From: a virus
DNA length: 30,008 nt
IMG/VR virus record: IMGVR_UViG_3300017987_000046
Span: 1-30,008 of that record
Direction: 5' to 3' (one strand)
Part shown: piece by piece, positions 22,641 through 28,817 of the stretch
Layout of the letters: the number at the start of each line of letters is the position of its first letter
How positions within the stretch are numbered: position 1 is the stretch's first letter
Notes under the pieces: generated by a model
Database searches by the model: none
What the model saw: only the letters and a program-made list of their open reading frames with translations
What the model was told of the DNA's origin: nothing
Program-made: the position numbers and the translations under genes

Positions 22641-22668
22641 CATTAGTGGCTAAACCTTGATCGGCGCG
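22641..22668 (-). repeat. Repeated intergenic motif, copy 1
   Basis: On the minus strand: GCGCCGATCAAG, a short variable part with TTT, then CACTAATG. It recurs at 23622-23648. Both copies are in non-coding DNA of the minus-strand operon. Confidence 0.6.
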
Positions 22669-22686
22669 GTGGCACTAAGCCTTGCC

Positions 22687-22914
22687 CTACCATGTCCAAC
22701 CGTCTTCTATTAAATCATCTTCCTCAATTATGTTGGGCATAAATAGATCATCAGGCAACTCTAAATCAAAAAGTCTGTCCCATGCCTCCTCAATTGTTAT
22801 GCCCTCGTGGACGCAACACACCTTCCATTTCCAACCGTTCTCGGCGAGGACTCGCAACAGCGTCCCCATCTCAGATGGGGACGCACAATGTTCTCTCATC
22901 CAAAAATGAACCAT
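22687..22914 (-). CDS. Small hypothetical protein (75 aa)
   Basis: MVHFWMREHCASPSEMGTLLRVLAENGWKWKVCCVHEG followed by an acidic C-terminal half (DLELPDDLFMPNIIEEDDLIEDGWTW). I do not recognise it. A strong Shine-Dalgarno site (AAGGAGA) precedes the ATG, and it sits 11 bases after the DUF1281-like gene, so both share a transcript. The acidic tail could bind nucleic-acid-binding proteins; no firm function. A hairpin lies inside at 22860-22884. Confidence 0.75.
   Translation of the reverse strand: MVHFWMREHCASPSEMGTLLRVLAENGWKWKVCCVHEGITIEEAWDRLFDLELPDDLFMPNIIEEDDLIEDGWTW
22860..22884. repeat. Intragenic palindrome in small minus-strand gene
   Basis: 12-bp arms (22860-22871 with 22873-22884) around a single base; about 11 bp fold with a 3-base loop. 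Confidence 0.87.
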
Positions 22915-22925
22915 TGGTTTCTCCT

Positions 22926-23447
22926 TCAGCTTTGCGTTTCCTTACTTGGTCGGCATACGCCATTGGAGTCAATATAGCAGGTAGTACCATACTCAGGTAC
23001 CGGGAAACCTCCCCTGTCGCCATTGTAGTGATACGTTCGATCTCGGATTACCCACTCAGCTCTTACCTCAAAAACGCCCTTGAATCCATACTCCCCCTCC
23101 CAATACTTCAGAAGAAATGTGAGCTGTGGATACTGCCGCGATAGCTCAACAATGATCGGTTCGGGCGGTCTCCATATCGTATCAAACCAGATTTTCGCCT
23201 TCTTGTCGGTTGCGTTGTTCCCCAAAAAAGACCTGGCAGCGTTCCACTTTACACCCCAGTGTGCGTCTTCGTAGTTATTCTTTTGCGTCCCAACCCGCCA
23301 CTTATACCAATCCACGTTGGCGGGCGTTGGTGCAATCCTTTCAAAATCAATGTAACATGGTCCATCCTTATTAGGCTCGCCCCTTATTGCCGCAAGGCAA
23401 GACATAACACCACCCCTTCCACGAATTGTCAATTCGTTTTCACACAT
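22926..23447 (-). CDS. YubB/DUF1281-like protein
   Basis: A 173-residue protein with the family pattern: MCENELTIRGRGGVMSCLAAIRGE, FERIAPTPANVDWYKWRVGTQ, HWGVKWNAA, KIWFDTIWRPPEPIIVELSRQYPQLTFLLKYWEGEYGFKGVF. These ferredoxin-like-fold proteins are common on plasmids and phages; biochemical function is not established to my knowledge. AAGGAG precedes the ATG at 23447. A promoter (TTGTAT, 17 bp, TATATT) lies directly upstream. It is the first gene of the minus-strand early operon. Confidence 0.8.
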   Translation of the reverse strand: MCENELTIRGRGGVMSCLAAIRGEPNKDGPCYIDFERIAPTPANVDWYKWRVGTQKNNYEDAHWGVKWNAARSFLGNNATDKKAKIWFDTIWRPPEPIIVELSRQYPQLTFLLKYWEGEYGFKGVFEVRAEWVIRDRTYHYNGDRGGFPVPEYGTTCYIDSNGVCRPSKETQS

Positions 23448-23470
23448 TTGTTTTTCTCCTTGTACCTGTC

Positions 23471-23499
23471 AATATATCACAACCGCCAACACGATACAA
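23471..23499 (-). promoter_or_regulatory. Promoter of the minus-strand early operon
   Basis: TTGTAT at 23499-23494 and TATATT at 23476-23471 with a 17-bp spacer. The start would fall just before the Shine-Dalgarno site, leaving a very short leader. The -10 is good, the -35 weak. Confidence 0.5.
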
Positions 23500-23621
23500 G
23501 ATCGCAATAAAGGCTCCCTTTATCCATTTGAAAAAGTTTTGTTCGACCACCTCTAAAGCCAAAGTTGAAGCCAAACGCATATAATTAAGCGAGAGACATT
23601 TACAGCCTGACCCACACCCCT

Positions 23622-23648
23622 CATTAGTGTTAAAAACTTGATCGGCGC
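23622..23648 (-). repeat. Repeated intergenic motif, copy 2
   Basis: Matches 22641-22668: the blocks CATTAGTG and CTTGATCGGCGC (plus strand) are identical and the short spacer keeps an AAA core. Confidence 0.6.
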
Positions 23649-23724
23649 AGGCGGTTTTGCCAATCGGTTCAGGATGAAAAAACGATAAATCAATTGCCCA
23701 ATAAATATTATATTGGCAATATTT

Positions 23725-23746
23725 TTGCCCGTAACGATACGGGCAA
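23725..23746. repeat. Short hairpin in the early intergenic region
   Basis: A 9-bp perfect stem (23725-23733 with 23738-23746), loop ACGA. Confidence 0.7.
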
Positions 23747-23785
23747 TTCCCATCCAAAAATCGCGGCGGAAACTTCACAATTACC

Positions 23786-23814
23786 TTGATTTTTCCGCCC
23801 GTTTTCTTTATAAC
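23786..23814 (+). promoter_or_regulatory. Promoter of the HTH/DCL operon
   Basis: TTGATT (23786-23791), 17-bp spacer, TATAAC (23809-23814), 32 bases before the ATG at 23847. Both boxes are close to the sigma-70 consensus. Confidence 0.6.
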
Positions 23815-23846
23815 GTTACTAATATACCTTATTGGAGGATTTACCA

Positions 23847-24080
23847 ATGAATAAAAAAGAACGTATAGAGCAGGGTTATTTTACCGGGCGCGAGGTCTCC
23901 CGGATGCTTCACTTGTCGCACTGGATGTGGGATTACCATCGACAATACTTGCCGCAACCTGAACAACGAATTAAAGGGCATAAGAGGCGGTTCTATACGG
24001 CAAGACAATTGCCGACAATTAAGAAGTATTTCGAGGAACATAAATTGAATGCCCATTATCCCGATCCGGTAGGGATGTGA
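23847..24080 (+). CDS. MerR/excisionase-like helix-turn-helix protein
   Basis: A 77-residue basic protein. GYFTGREVSRMLHLSHWMWDYHRQYLPQPEQRIKGHKRRFYTARQLPTIKKYF has the layout of a MerR-type winged helix: recognition helix, then a wing with basic residues, then an aromatic-anchored helix. Such small proteins act as excisionases (recombination directionality factors) or as repressors. GGAGG sits eight bases before the ATG at 23847; an upstream in-frame TTG is rejected. It is the first gene after a good promoter and is coupled to the next gene (TGATG). Its partner could be the serine recombinase, 3.4 kb away. Confidence 0.72.
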   Translation: MNKKERIEQGYFTGREVSRMLHLSHWMWDYHRQYLPQPEQRIKGHKRRFYTARQLPTIKKYFEEHKLNAHYPDPVGM

Positions 24081-24772
24081 TGCCACGGTACGAATACACA
24101 ATTAACGGAAGATATTTTGGTTCAAAGAAGGCGGTAATTGAATTTGTGCGGGAGAATATCCACAGCAAATACAAGGACCATGAGGCAATATCGGAACCAC
24201 ACCTAACATTTATGGTCGCTCTATTACGCCACCATCCGTGGAGCGATCAGAAGATCGGCGCTGGTGTTCGCAAGATGTGGGTTGCACCAACGAAGCAATA
24301 CCAAACCCGATGCTTCTGGTTGGAACGGATAGACGGAACTAAGACCGATTTCAGTTTTCGCCAGTGTCTTGAGCTACCATCCGAAATACGAGATTTCAAG
24401 CAAGCATGTCGGCAGGCGGTAGCACCATTTGTAATTGATCTTAAAAGGCGGTTCTTCCAGAACCGCCTATCGCCTTTGTGTCCGATCCTCCATATTCCGA
24501 TGACCCTTGAAACCTCGCACGTAGATCATACGCCACCAAATACCTTTGAACGAATTGTAGAAGACTTCGTTGGGCAACGTAGCGTAAACGTAAAAACAAT
24601 TGCCTTACTGGAGCATGGTGACGGCTGTATAGGCAACCGGTTTGCGGACAAGAAGTTTGAAAAGGATTGGATAGACTTCCACAATAGCAGAGCGGAATTG
24701 AGAGTAATTAGTGTAAAGGCAAATTTAAGCCCCTTTCCCGCCAATGGCGGGAAAGGGGCTGAAAGCAAATAA
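24080..24772 (+). CDS. DCL-domain (DUF3223) protein with HNH-like C-terminal part
   Basis: A 230-residue protein. Residues 1-100 match the DCL/DUF3223 pattern: TINGRYFGSKKAVIEFVRENI, HLTFMVALLRHHPWSDQKIGAGVRKMWV, CFWLERIDGTKTDFSFRQCLE. Plant DCL acts in plastid rRNA processing; bacterial copies often adjoin HNH-like nucleases. Here residues about 133-170 read LCPILHIPMTLETSHVDHTPPNTFERIVEDFV, an HNH-like core (HVDH, then P-N-T-F). A nucleic-acid nuclease role is likely. ATG at 24080 overlaps the prior stop; GTG at 24077 is possible. Its last 15 codons lie in a terminator-like hairpin (ends SPFPANGGKGAESK). Confidence 0.78.
   Translation: MPRYEYTINGRYFGSKKAVIEFVRENIHSKYKDHEAISEPHLTFMVALLRHHPWSDQKIGAGVRKMWVAPTKQYQTRCFWLERIDGTKTDFSFRQCLELPSEIRDFKQACRQAVAPFVIDLKRRFFQNRLSPLCPILHIPMTLETSHVDHTPPNTFERIVEDFVGQRSVNVKTIALLEHGDGCIGNRFADKKFEKDWIDFHNSRAELRVISVKANLSPFPANGGKGAESK
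24446..24468. repeat. Intragenic hairpin in DCL/HNH gene
   Basis: A 10-bp perfect stem (24446-24455 with 24459-24468), loop TCC, between the DCL part and the HNH-like part. Confidence 0.82.
24728..24760 (+). terminator. Hairpin encoding the C-terminus of the DCL/HNH protein
   Basis: A 15-bp perfect stem (24728-24742 with 24746-24760), loop AAT. No T run follows. It is translated as SPFPANGGKGA just before the stop at 24770-24772. Confidence 0.7.
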
Positions 24773-24809
24773 AAGAGAGATATGCCCCAGTTACGTGAGG
24801 CGATTAAAT

Positions 24810-24944
24810 ATGTCTATTAGTATTATAGTTGAACCTAATAAAAAAATCAACGCCAGCCGGGCAATCGCGCAGCCATCGATAAGAGTAGTGTTGATCTGGT
24901 GGGATAGTGATAAAGAAGCCCTCATTTTCCCAGCGGGAAAATGA
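24810..24944 (+). CDS. Possible small protein (44 aa)
   Basis: MSISIIVEPNKKINASRAIAQ then PSIRVVLIWWDSDKEALIFPAGK. TGAGG lies eight bases upstream of the ATG. The stop codon is inside a 14-bp hairpin, the same 'hairpin encodes the last residues' layout as in the preceding gene, which slightly supports a real gene. No known family; expression is unproved. Confidence 0.4.
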   Translation: MSISIIVEPNKKINASRAIAQPSIRVVLIWWDSDKEALIFPAGK

Positions 24945-24948
24945 GGGC
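24918..24948 (+). terminator. Hairpin after the possible small gene
   Basis: A 14-bp perfect stem (24918-24931 with 24935-24948), loop AGC, with no T run. Confidence 0.7.
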
Positions 24949-24958
24949 AGAAAGGTTA

Positions 24959-25047
24959 GTGCGGTAAAAAATGATAACTCGAAAAAACTGCCAGCACCTA
25001 ATGTGCGGTAAAAATAATTTGAACTTCGTAAACTGCCAGCAACTAAC
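24959..25047 (+). repeat. Two 44-45-bp direct repeats upstream of the replication gene
   Basis: Copy 1 24959-25002, copy 2 25003-25047, head to tail. Shared blocks are GTGCGGTAAAAA at the start and AAACTGCCAGCA at the end; the middles differ. They look like protein-binding sites in a replication or regulatory region. Confidence 0.7.
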
Positions 25048-25329
25048 ACCGGAGGTAAGTATAACATATTTGTCACTGGAGCGCAAGGCTAAAATACCGG
25101 AAGGGTTCGATAAGAAAGACCATTTGCCCGATGGGCAAATGGGGCAAAGAAATTCGATCTGCGAAGCAGCAATCGTAATTAAAAACCCCCGCAGGGATTT
25201 TTTTACAATTATTATTATTATTATAAAAATCTTTAGGTTTATTTTTATTATAATTAGGGGCTTGGGTTGTTCGTTACCTAAGTCGTTACAGGGAACATAC
25301 TTTACGTCAATTTATTGTAGTGTTTTTGC
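25048..25329. other. Non-coding region with AT-rich tract, candidate origin
   Basis: A perfect GGAGG at 25051-25055 has no ATG behind it. A 10-bp hairpin lies at 25120-25142, a weak terminator-like element at 25181-25204, and a strongly A/T-rich tract at 25199-25256 (ATT repeats). An open frame from 24971 to 25411 crosses all of this but reads as low-complexity (IIIIII) and repeats. I favour an origin/leader over a gene. Confidence 0.55.
25120..25142. repeat. Hairpin in the candidate origin region
   Basis: A 10-bp perfect stem (25120-25129 with 25133-25142), loop GAT. Confidence 0.82.
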
Positions 25330-25392
25330 GCGCAAGGAGTGGACAAAACAGCGCAAGGAGTGGACAAAACAGCGCAAGGAGTGGACAAAACA
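25330..25392 (+). repeat. Three tandem 21-bp iterons before the replication gene
   Basis: Three exact copies of a 21-bp unit (starts 25330, 25351, 25372) and a partial fourth (GCACAAGA). Each unit contains AAGGAG followed by TGGACAAAAC. Direct repeats of two helical turns next to a Rep-like gene and an AT-rich tract are typical iterons. The repeated AAGGAG could also attract ribosomes. Confidence 0.85.
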
Positions 25393-25413
25393 GCACAAGA
25401 AAAGAGGTTAATA

Positions 25414-26280
25414 ATGTTAAGAGACGAGCTTAAAAATCAGATACGCTACTACAATGTGCCATATCCTAGACCGGGAGGGCAGTTGCTCCTATCGCACGCT
25501 ATATTGTATGGTGCCTGTTATTATCAGCGCAGTTACCGGAGAACCTTGCGATGGCTGTCAATATTGACCGGTCTATCAACAGGACGATTAGGGCAATTGT
25601 CCGACACATTGGTTGAGGTTGGGCTGTTGGGCAATGATTACAGGCACCTAATAAGAGACGGCTTTTTTCTGGATTCGCCAAAGGGAATGTTGTGCAAATG
25701 GAAATATTTTACGTATTATCCTCCGAGCGAATACAGCAAGGAAATTGCTAAGAAATGTAATTATGAAGCGGTTACCTTCCATGCGTTATATTCATTTTGC
25801 GTTTGCTACAATGCAGCAAAGCGAATTGATAATAGATTTATTTCTAATCTGTTCAATCTTGATGTGCGCACGGTGGTCAAATACCTTGACCTATTAGAGG
25901 ATCGGCAGTTTATTGAGTTGTACCGAAGGGATGGGAGATTTGCTGTTGGAAGATATGACCCAAACCTAGACTATTTCCAATTGCAGGCAAACAAGGATGA
26001 TGAAGAGCAAGTTGGCGGATTTGATTTGGGAAAACCGGAAGAATTAGATGAAGTAGAAAAGGAAGTGGAGCCAATAATAACGGGCCAACAGTTAGAGAAG
26101 GGACGCAAAGCGGAGCTATTTGATAGGAGAGGAGACCATTTAACGATGTTTCCGCAATTGCGGAGGATACCAAAAGAGCAACGGGAAGTGTTTTTGATGG
26201 AACGGCTTGACCTATCGGAGGTTGAATTTAATCGTGACGTATTGCGGTGGGTCGAGAAATGCCAGAATGGTAGCAGTTAA
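25414..26280 (+). CDS. Putative replication initiator with two winged-helix domains
   Basis: A 288-residue protein. Residues about 38-70 (YRRTLRWLSILTGLSTGRLGQLSDTLVEVGLL) and about 145-180 (RFISNLFNLDVRTVVKYLDLLEDRQFIELYRRDGRFAVG) read as winged-helix DNA-binding units in tandem, as in plasmid Rep and phage DnaD/O-like initiators. A long acidic linker (EELDEVEKEVEP) and a helical C-terminus follow, suited to contact a helicase or loader such as the AAA+ protein at 21671-22564. ATG at 25414 has GAGG six bases upstream; a GTG at 25339 in frame would put the iterons inside the gene. No direct family match is recalled, so function rests on fold and context. Confidence 0.7.
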   Translation: MLRDELKNQIRYYNVPYPRPGGQLLLSHAILYGACYYQRSYRRTLRWLSILTGLSTGRLGQLSDTLVEVGLLGNDYRHLIRDGFFLDSPKGMLCKWKYFTYYPPSEYSKEIAKKCNYEAVTFHALYSFCVCYNAAKRIDNRFISNLFNLDVRTVVKYLDLLEDRQFIELYRRDGRFAVGRYDPNLDYFQLQANKDDEEQVGGFDLGKPEELDEVEKEVEPIITGQQLEKGRKAELFDRRGDHLTMFPQLRRIPKEQREVFLMERLDLSEVEFNRDVLRWVEKCQNGSS

Positions 26281-26326
26281 TCCACCGGATACGGTTAAGA
26301 AGAGAGGAGCGGCAAATTAGGGATTA

Positions 26327-26527
26327 CTAGGGCGTTTCAGCCCCCTTCCCGCCGTTGGCGGGAAGGGGGCTTCTTTTCGTCTGCCTTTTAATTATCTGGT
26401 CGATTTGATCCCGCATTAGGTCAAGCCACTCTTGCGTGTCTTGCAAGTACGCGATGAAGGGAGGCAAGTGTTCGGGCGGGATTTCGTCAAGCATTTTACC
26501 GAAATCGTCAAGCCATTGTAGTTTCAT
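26327..26527 (-). CDS. Small hypothetical protein (66 aa)
   Basis: MKLQWLDDFGKMLDEIPPEHLPPFIAYLQDTQEWLDLMRDQIDQII is a helical, acidic protein, then a basic tail ending SPLPANGGKGAETP that is encoded by a terminator hairpin. GAGG lies seven bases before the ATG at 26527, so a longer in-frame start at 26563 is rejected. Family unknown. It lies downstream of the secreted-protein gene on the same strand. Confidence 0.65.
   Translation of the reverse strand: MKLQWLDDFGKMLDEIPPEHLPPFIAYLQDTQEWLDLMRDQIDQIIKRQTKRSPLPANGGKGAETP
26340..26378 (+). terminator. Terminator after the replication gene
   Basis: A 14-bp perfect stem (26340-26353 with 26357-26370), loop GTT, then TTCTTTTC. It also encodes the C-terminus of the minus-strand gene beginning at 26527. 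Confidence 0.8.
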
Positions 26528-26601
26528 TTGAACGCCTCTTCTAGTGCCGTTGTCCAATCTCAAGCCATTGCTTTGGTGTCATTGCGGAGACTCCAAGCCC
26601 C

Positions 26602-27027
26602 TTATCGGCGGTTAAAGGTTGTGGGTTCCGGTGGTGTGGTGGTCCCATCCGTAAAGAACTTATGGCAGGTCATTTCCCCCTTGAATCGCAGTATGTAGAT
26701 AATGTGGTGTTTGGGGTCAATCATCAGTAAGGTGGTAGCGTCCACATCATAGAGGAGTCTATCGGAGTAGATTTTTTTTCCATGCCGAACCACAACGGAA
26801 TTATTCCTTTGAAAGTTGATACTGGTCTGACCGGATTTCCACGTTGATCCTGCCAAGCGTTTGGATAGTGGCTCTTGTTCCCGTTGCTGTCTTGCTCGTT
26901 TCTGTTCATAAAGGTATCGCTGCCCTTGTGCGGATCGGGGATCAATCATTTGCGGGCGCTGTGCTTGTGCGGAGACAACCGGCAACAGGACCAGAGCAAC
27001 CGATAGTACCGATAGTAAGGTTTTCAT
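26602..27027 (-). CDS. Secreted or periplasmic protein with signal peptide (141 aa)
   Basis: MKTLLSVLSVALVLLPVVSAQA is a textbook Sec signal peptide (Lys, 15-residue hydrophobic core, AQA cleavage site near residue 22). The mature part begins QRPQMIDPRSAQGQRYLYEQKRARQQREQ (basic, helical), then a beta-rich domain: GSTWKSGQTSINFQRNNSVVVRHGKKIYSDRLLYDVDATTLLMIDPKHHIIYILRFKGEM. GAGAGG precedes the ATG at 27027. It is read away from the recombinase, a usual place for lysogenic conversion ('moron') genes; action in the host envelope, for example superinfection exclusion, is inference. Confidence 0.78.
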   Translation of the reverse strand: MKTLLSVLSVALVLLPVVSAQAQRPQMIDPRSAQGQRYLYEQKRARQQREQEPLSKRLAGSTWKSGQTSINFQRNNSVVVRHGKKIYSDRLLYDVDATTLLMIDPKHHIIYILRFKGEMTCHKFFTDGTTTPPEPTTFNRR

Positions 27028-27086
27028 TTGCTTACCTCTCTTGGGTTTGGGGTGGTTCAGTCTGATTATCGCACAGTCCGCCGATT

Positions 27087-27131
27087 CCATCTATACCGCC
27101 AGAGGGGGATCATACCGCTAAAAATAGATGG
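27087..27131. promoter_or_regulatory. Operator-like repeats in the divergent region
   Basis: An 8-bp inverted repeat CCATCTAT (27087-27094) / ATAGATGG (27124-27131) encloses two direct repeats ATACCGC (27093-27099 and 27112-27118). It lies between the secreted-protein gene and the recombinase promoter, so it may be a binding site shared by both. Confidence 0.45.
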
Positions 27132-27141
27132 AAGAAACCGC

Positions 27142-27171
27142 TTGACAAGTGTAGGTTAGTTAGTGTAGCAT
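27142..27171 (+). promoter_or_regulatory. Promoter of the serine recombinase gene
   Basis: A perfect TTGACA (27142-27147), 18-bp spacer, TAGCAT (27166-27171). The left arms of both inverted repeats overlap or touch this promoter. Confidence 0.65.
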
Positions 27172-27222
27172 AGGTTCCAGTGTTGATCTTTCTAACCTAC
27201 AGGTGTAGAATACACTGGAACC
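27150..27222. other. Interleaved inverted repeats: candidate attP or operator
   Basis: Repeat A: TGTAGGTTAG (27150-27159) with CTAACCTACA (27192-27201). Repeat B: GGTTCCAGTGT (27173-27183) with ACACTGGAACC (27212-27222). Arms alternate A-B-A'-B' at about 20-bp steps. Large serine integrases recombine at attP sites of about 40-50 bp with imperfect dyads, often next to the gene. Autorepressor operators are the alternative. Confidence 0.55.
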
Positions 27223-27243
27223 CGTGAAACAAGGGAGAAAACA

Positions 27244-28809
27244 ATGTGCAAGGCAATTTCCTATGTTCGGTGGAGTCACCCCACCCAAACGGAGGGGGAT
27301 AGTTTACAGAGACAACAGGACGATTTTACGACCTTCTGCGCGGCTCACAAGCTGACCCCTTGCGACATGACCTATGTAGATGCGGGGGTATCCGGTTGGA
27401 CCGGATTGAACTTGGAAGGGCAACTCGGCGAAATCCTCAAAGCGATCAAAGGGGGGACGATTGAAAAGGGGACCGTGCTGGTTGTAGAACAGCTTGACCG
27501 GTTGACCCGTGAAGATATTGACATTGCTATGGGGCTTCTGGGGAAAATCCTCCGAGCGGGTGTCCCTATCGGTCACGTTCGATCAGGTCGAATACTGACC
27601 AAAGAGGATTTGCGGGGCTTTGGGGTCATGAACCTTGTTACAGAGTTGATCCTTGCGAACGAGGAAAGCAACAAGAAATCAGAGCGGGTCAAACACGCTA
27701 TCAAATCCCATCGGCAACGGGCAAGGGAAGGAAAAATCTGGACAAGTAAAGGACCGGCGTGGTTGGAGTTGAGTGAAGATCGGACCAAATGGATTGTAAA
27801 GAAGGAAGAGGCGGCAAAGGTCAAATATATTTACAAGTTGTCCATTGCGGGTAGTATGGGATTTGAGGCAATCGTAAAGAAATTAAATGCAGAGGGTATC
27901 AAGCCAATAGGCAAAAAAGGATGGTCAAGGAATTATGTCCGATCAATCTTGCGGGATAAGCGGGTATTGGGAGAATATCAGCCAACAATTAAAACCGGTA
28001 AGAATACCCGCAAACCAGAAGGGGAACCGATCCAAGATTATTATGTTCGCATTATTGACGATAACACCTACTACAAAGCACAAGCACAAATTGACGGCAG
28101 AAGGCGGCATAGAGGACCGGTTAGCAAATTTGTCAACCTCTTCTCCGGTCTGGTATATGACAAGGCAACAAAATCAACAATGTGGCTTGCCACCAAACCG
28201 CAACGGGATGGATCAAAAGATAAATCACTTTACCCCAGCGCAGCAATACAAGGCAATGGTGATTATTGGTCGCTTTCAATGAGCAAATTGGAGCCGTGCT
28301 TACTTACGGTGGTGTGGGAGTGTGAATTAGATTCCAAGCCCTCCCCAGATAGGGATACGTTGGACGGGTTGAAAGCAAAGCGGGAAACATTGCTGAACAA
28401 GATAGAGCAAGCTACTAGAACCATTGCAGACCATCCCGATTTTGCTTCTGCCTTGAACATTGTTAGACAGCTTGAAACCGATAAAACTAATTTGGATGGT
28501 GAAATAGAGCAATTGGAAGCCAAGATAGCAGACAACCCAGAAGACACTTTGGCTTCTGCAAAATCGGCTATTGTGGCTCTTGCTACAGCAAAGGAAGAGG
28601 ATAAGAAGGAATTGCGGTTAGCGATCAGGGCAAAACTGCGGTCTCTTATCGAGAGAATTGATTTAACAAAACAGGCAAATGGTACGATTAAGAGTGAAAT
28701 TATTTTCAAGGTTGGAGAAACCCGAACGGTAAGACTTGATGGGGAATGCTTCTGGATCGGCAAGAAGTGTTTTTATGTGGATTCCAATTTAAGGGAATTG
28801 ATAAAGTAG
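27244..28809 (+). CDS. Large serine recombinase (integrase)
   Basis: A 521-residue protein. Residues 6-24 (SYVRWSHPTQTEGDSLQRQ) hold the catalytic Ser11 and Arg9; VVEQLDRLTRE carries the active-site Asp-Arg pair. A recombinase domain follows (KYIYKLSIAGSMGFEAIVKKLNAEGIKP...WSRNYVRSILRDKRVLGEYQP). The usual zinc-ribbon position reads FSGLVYDKATKSTMW without the CxxC pairs, so the ribbon is degenerate. A coiled coil lies near residues 375-435. It should integrate the circle into the host chromosome without a host factor; excision needs a directionality factor (perhaps the HTH protein at 23847). AGGGAGA precedes the ATG. Confidence 0.92.
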   Translation: MCKAISYVRWSHPTQTEGDSLQRQQDDFTTFCAAHKLTPCDMTYVDAGVSGWTGLNLEGQLGEILKAIKGGTIEKGTVLVVEQLDRLTREDIDIAMGLLGKILRAGVPIGHVRSGRILTKEDLRGFGVMNLVTELILANEESNKKSERVKHAIKSHRQRAREGKIWTSKGPAWLELSEDRTKWIVKKEEAAKVKYIYKLSIAGSMGFEAIVKKLNAEGIKPIGKKGWSRNYVRSILRDKRVLGEYQPTIKTGKNTRKPEGEPIQDYYVRIIDDNTYYKAQAQIDGRRRHRGPVSKFVNLFSGLVYDKATKSTMWLATKPQRDGSKDKSLYPSAAIQGNGDYWSLSMSKLEPCLLTVVWECELDSKPSPDRDTLDGLKAKRETLLNKIEQATRTIADHPDFASALNIVRQLETDKTNLDGEIEQLEAKIADNPEDTLASAKSAIVALATAKEEDKKELRLAIRAKLRSLIERIDLTKQANGTIKSEIIFKVGETRTVRLDGECFWIGKKCFYVDSNLRELIK

Positions 28810-28817
28810 ATTCGGGC

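Larger units (their letters stand above)
23448..23831. other. Non-coding region between divergent early operons
   Basis: About 400 bases without a convincing gene. It holds a minus-strand promoter (23471-23499), the second copy of an intergenic motif (23622-23648), an A/T-rich stretch (23695-23725), a 9-bp hairpin (23725-23746) and a plus-strand promoter (23786-23814). A 135-codon minus-strand frame crosses the whole region but lacks a start signal and overlaps genes at both ends. This is the natural place for a genetic switch. Confidence 0.6.

Noticed and set aside
23440-23847. A 135-codon minus-strand frame over the early intergenic region
   Set aside because: No start signal, overlaps real genes at both ends, covers two promoters and the repeated motif, and its protein has no coherent fold pattern.
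25330-25392. CRISPR-like array
   Set aside because: Units are directly abutting without spacers; they are iteron-like tandem repeats. The 27-bp SPS array was rejected for the same reason.
24971-25411. A 146-codon plus-strand frame through the candidate origin
   Set aside because: It reads through direct repeats, a hairpin, an ATT run (IIIIII) and the iterons (RKEWTKQ three times); better explained as an origin. A possible ATA start at 25061 is noted separately.
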